Below are positions 5,111-5,519 of a DNA stretch of 5,519 nt, piece after piece; positions within the stretch are counted from its first letter, which is position 1; each line of letters starts with the position of its first letter. Origin of the DNA: an uncultured Candidatus Saccharibacteria bacterium (GTDB taxonomy: Bacteria; Patescibacteriota; Saccharimonadia; Saccharimonadales; UBA4665); the NCBI GenBank assembly GCA_937988795.1, contig CALKHY010000038.1, forward strand, positions 1 through 5,519, in the 5' to 3' direction. The position numbers and the translations under genes were made by a program. Below the pieces are notes generated by a model. That model worked only from the letters and a program-made list of their open reading frames with translations, did no database searches and was not told the DNA's origin.

Positions 5111-5167
5111 TTATGCCTCCTGGCTCTGAAGGACGAGTTCTATGCTGTCAAATTTTGTTGCACGCAT
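5111..5167 (-). CDS. Possible 18-codon ORF upstream of rpmJ
   Basis: ATG at 5167 opens an 18-codon frame that ends with TAA at 5113-5111, five bases before the rpmJ start. It reads [12 protein letters not shown] and ends LQSQEA; there is no known motif. AAGAAAGG lies 6 bases upstream of the ATG, a fair ribosome binding site; a second in-frame ATG lies at 5173. The rpmJ ribosome binding site lies inside its last codons, a layout typical of translational coupling. An ORF of this length can occur by chance, so it may be no more than spacer. Confidence 0.3.
   Translation of the reverse strand: MRATKFDSIELVLQSQEA
5116..5121 (-). promoter_or_regulatory. Ribosome binding site of rpmJ
   Basis: AGGAGG on the minus strand lies 10 bases before the rpmJ ATG at 5105. 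It falls in the last codons of the possible small ORF 5111-5167, which would couple translation of the two if the small ORF is real. Confidence 0.75.
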
Positions 5168-5194
5168 CCTCATCCTTTCTTGATTAGGAGCGGA

Positions 5195-5216
5195 TCTTTC
5201 GCGCGTTGGCGAAAGA
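5195..5216 (-). other. Perfect hairpin in the infA-rpmJ spacer
   Basis: TCTTTCGC (5216-5209, minus strand) and GCGAAAGA (5202-5195) are perfect reverse complements around a 6-base loop, an 8-bp stem. No T run follows, so it does not look like an intrinsic terminator. It lies 28 bases upstream of the possible small ORF. It could be an RNA processing, pausing or protein-binding site. Confidence 0.5.
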
Positions 5217-5222
5217 CACACT

Positions 5223-5251
5223 GCATTACGTTAATATTATTTGGCTAATGC
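5223..5251 (-). repeat. Weak inverted repeat after infA
   Basis: GCATTA (5251-5246, minus strand) and TAATGC (5228-5223) flank a 17-base AT-rich loop. The 6-bp stem is weak and has no T run. With the hairpin at 5195-5216 it makes the spacer the most structured gap inside the operon. Confidence 0.3.
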
Positions 5252-5265
5252 CTCTCGAGTTGACA

Positions 5266-5487
5266 TTAGCTTCTGCGATAGGTGATTCTCCCCTTCGTGA
5301 GATCGTAAGGGGTCAACTCAACCGTCACGCTGTCGCCTGGCACGATGCGGATAAAGTGTTTCCGCATCTTACCCGCAACGTGAGCTATAATCTGATGGCC
5401 GTTTTCGAGCTCAACACGGAACTGAGTCCCTGGCAGGGTCTCCACAACAGTTCCCGTCAACTCGATCACTTGCTTGTTAGCTGCCAT
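5266..5487 (-). CDS. infA: Translation initiation factor IF-1
   Basis: IF-1 binds the 30S A site and works with IF-2 and IF-3 in start-codon selection. The protein has 73 residues (E. coli 72) and forms a single S1-like OB fold. It shows [24 protein letters not shown] split over 8-31, [14 protein letters not shown] (35-48), [21 protein letters not shown] (51-71); the GKMRK RNA-contact region is intact. The ATG at 5487 gives the usual start [10 protein letters not shown]. No Shine-Dalgarno lies between it and the -10 box at 5510-5505. It is the first gene of the visible operon, followed by a 160-base spacer before rpmJ. The assignment is secure. Confidence 0.98.
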   Translation of the reverse strand: MAANKQVIELTGTVVETLPGTQFRVELENGHQIIAHVAGKMRKHFIRIVPGDSVTVELTPYDLTKGRITYRRS

Positions 5488-5504
5488 AGATATAACAAGA
5501 GTTA

Positions 5505-5513
5505 ATTATAGCA
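5505..5513 (-). promoter_or_regulatory. Extended -10 promoter element of the infA operon
   Basis: TGCTATAAT (5513-5505, minus strand) is a perfect extended -10 (TG-N-TATAAT). The -35 position lies beyond the window edge. The expected transcription start, near 5498, is about 11 bases before the infA ATG, giving a very short 5' leader with no Shine-Dalgarno. Confidence 0.7.
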
Positions 5514-5519
5514 GTTGTG

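Noticed and set aside
5147..5152. Perfect TTGACA on the minus strand upstream of rpmJ as a -35 box
   Set aside because: At 16-18 bases downstream there is no sequence resembling a -10 box; it also falls inside the possible small ORF.
5195..5216. Hairpin after infA as an intrinsic terminator
   Set aside because: No T run follows on either strand, and the genes on both sides belong to one conserved operon.

Overview
All recognisable genes in this 5.5-kb window lie on the minus strand. Read in the direction of transcription, from high to low coordinates, the order is infA, rpmJ, rpsM, rpsK, rpsD, rpoA, rplQ, rplM, rpsI, a terminator, one unrecognised gene, a regulatory leader, and the 5' part of trpS. 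The block from infA to rpsI is the conserved 'alpha operon' plus the L13/S9 pair. The window therefore comes from a bacterial chromosome and is ordinary over most of its length. Base composition is moderate to slightly high GC in the genes and AT-rich in the spacers. UGA appears as a normal stop codon, and Trp is encoded by UGG. The ribosomal protein variants suggest a member of the Patescibacteria (CPR), possibly Saccharibacteria: an L36 without its zinc-ligand cysteines, a cysteine-free S4, low-complexity tails on L17 and S11, and a divergent TrpRS ATP-site signature. This placement rests on family resemblance and was not tested by a tree.

Layout: infA (5266-5487) follows an extended -10 box only 17 bases from its start codon. 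A 160-base spacer follows, holding two inverted repeats and a possible 18-codon ORF just before rpmJ. From rpmJ to rpsI (5105 down to 1144) the genes are packed with gaps of 1-18 bases or a 1-base overlap, and most have a Shine-Dalgarno sequence inside or just after the preceding gene. A strong intrinsic terminator (1091-1121) ends the operon. Next comes an unrecognised 154-codon GTG-start gene (545-1009) with its own -10 box.

The most interesting region is 360-560, between the unrecognised gene and trpS. It has all the parts of a ribosome-mediated tryptophan attenuator: a candidate promoter, a 21-codon leader ORF with a Tyr-Tyr-Trp cluster and a second Trp codon, and a 12-base segment at the end of that ORF. 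This segment is perfectly complementary to the 5' arm of a downstream rho-independent terminator, so antiterminator and terminator exclude each other. A weaker stem can sequester the 12-base segment when it is not being translated. The predicted logic is that a shortage of charged tRNA-Trp stalls the ribosome at codon 11, the antiterminator forms, and TrpRS is made. When Trp-tRNA is ample, the ribosome reaches the stop codon, masks the segment, and transcription stops before trpS.

A second theme is translation initiation. The three ORFs nearest to predicted promoters (infA, the unrecognised gene and the trpS leader) have no visible Shine-Dalgarno sequence and very short predicted 5' leaders, while most operon-internal genes have clear ones.
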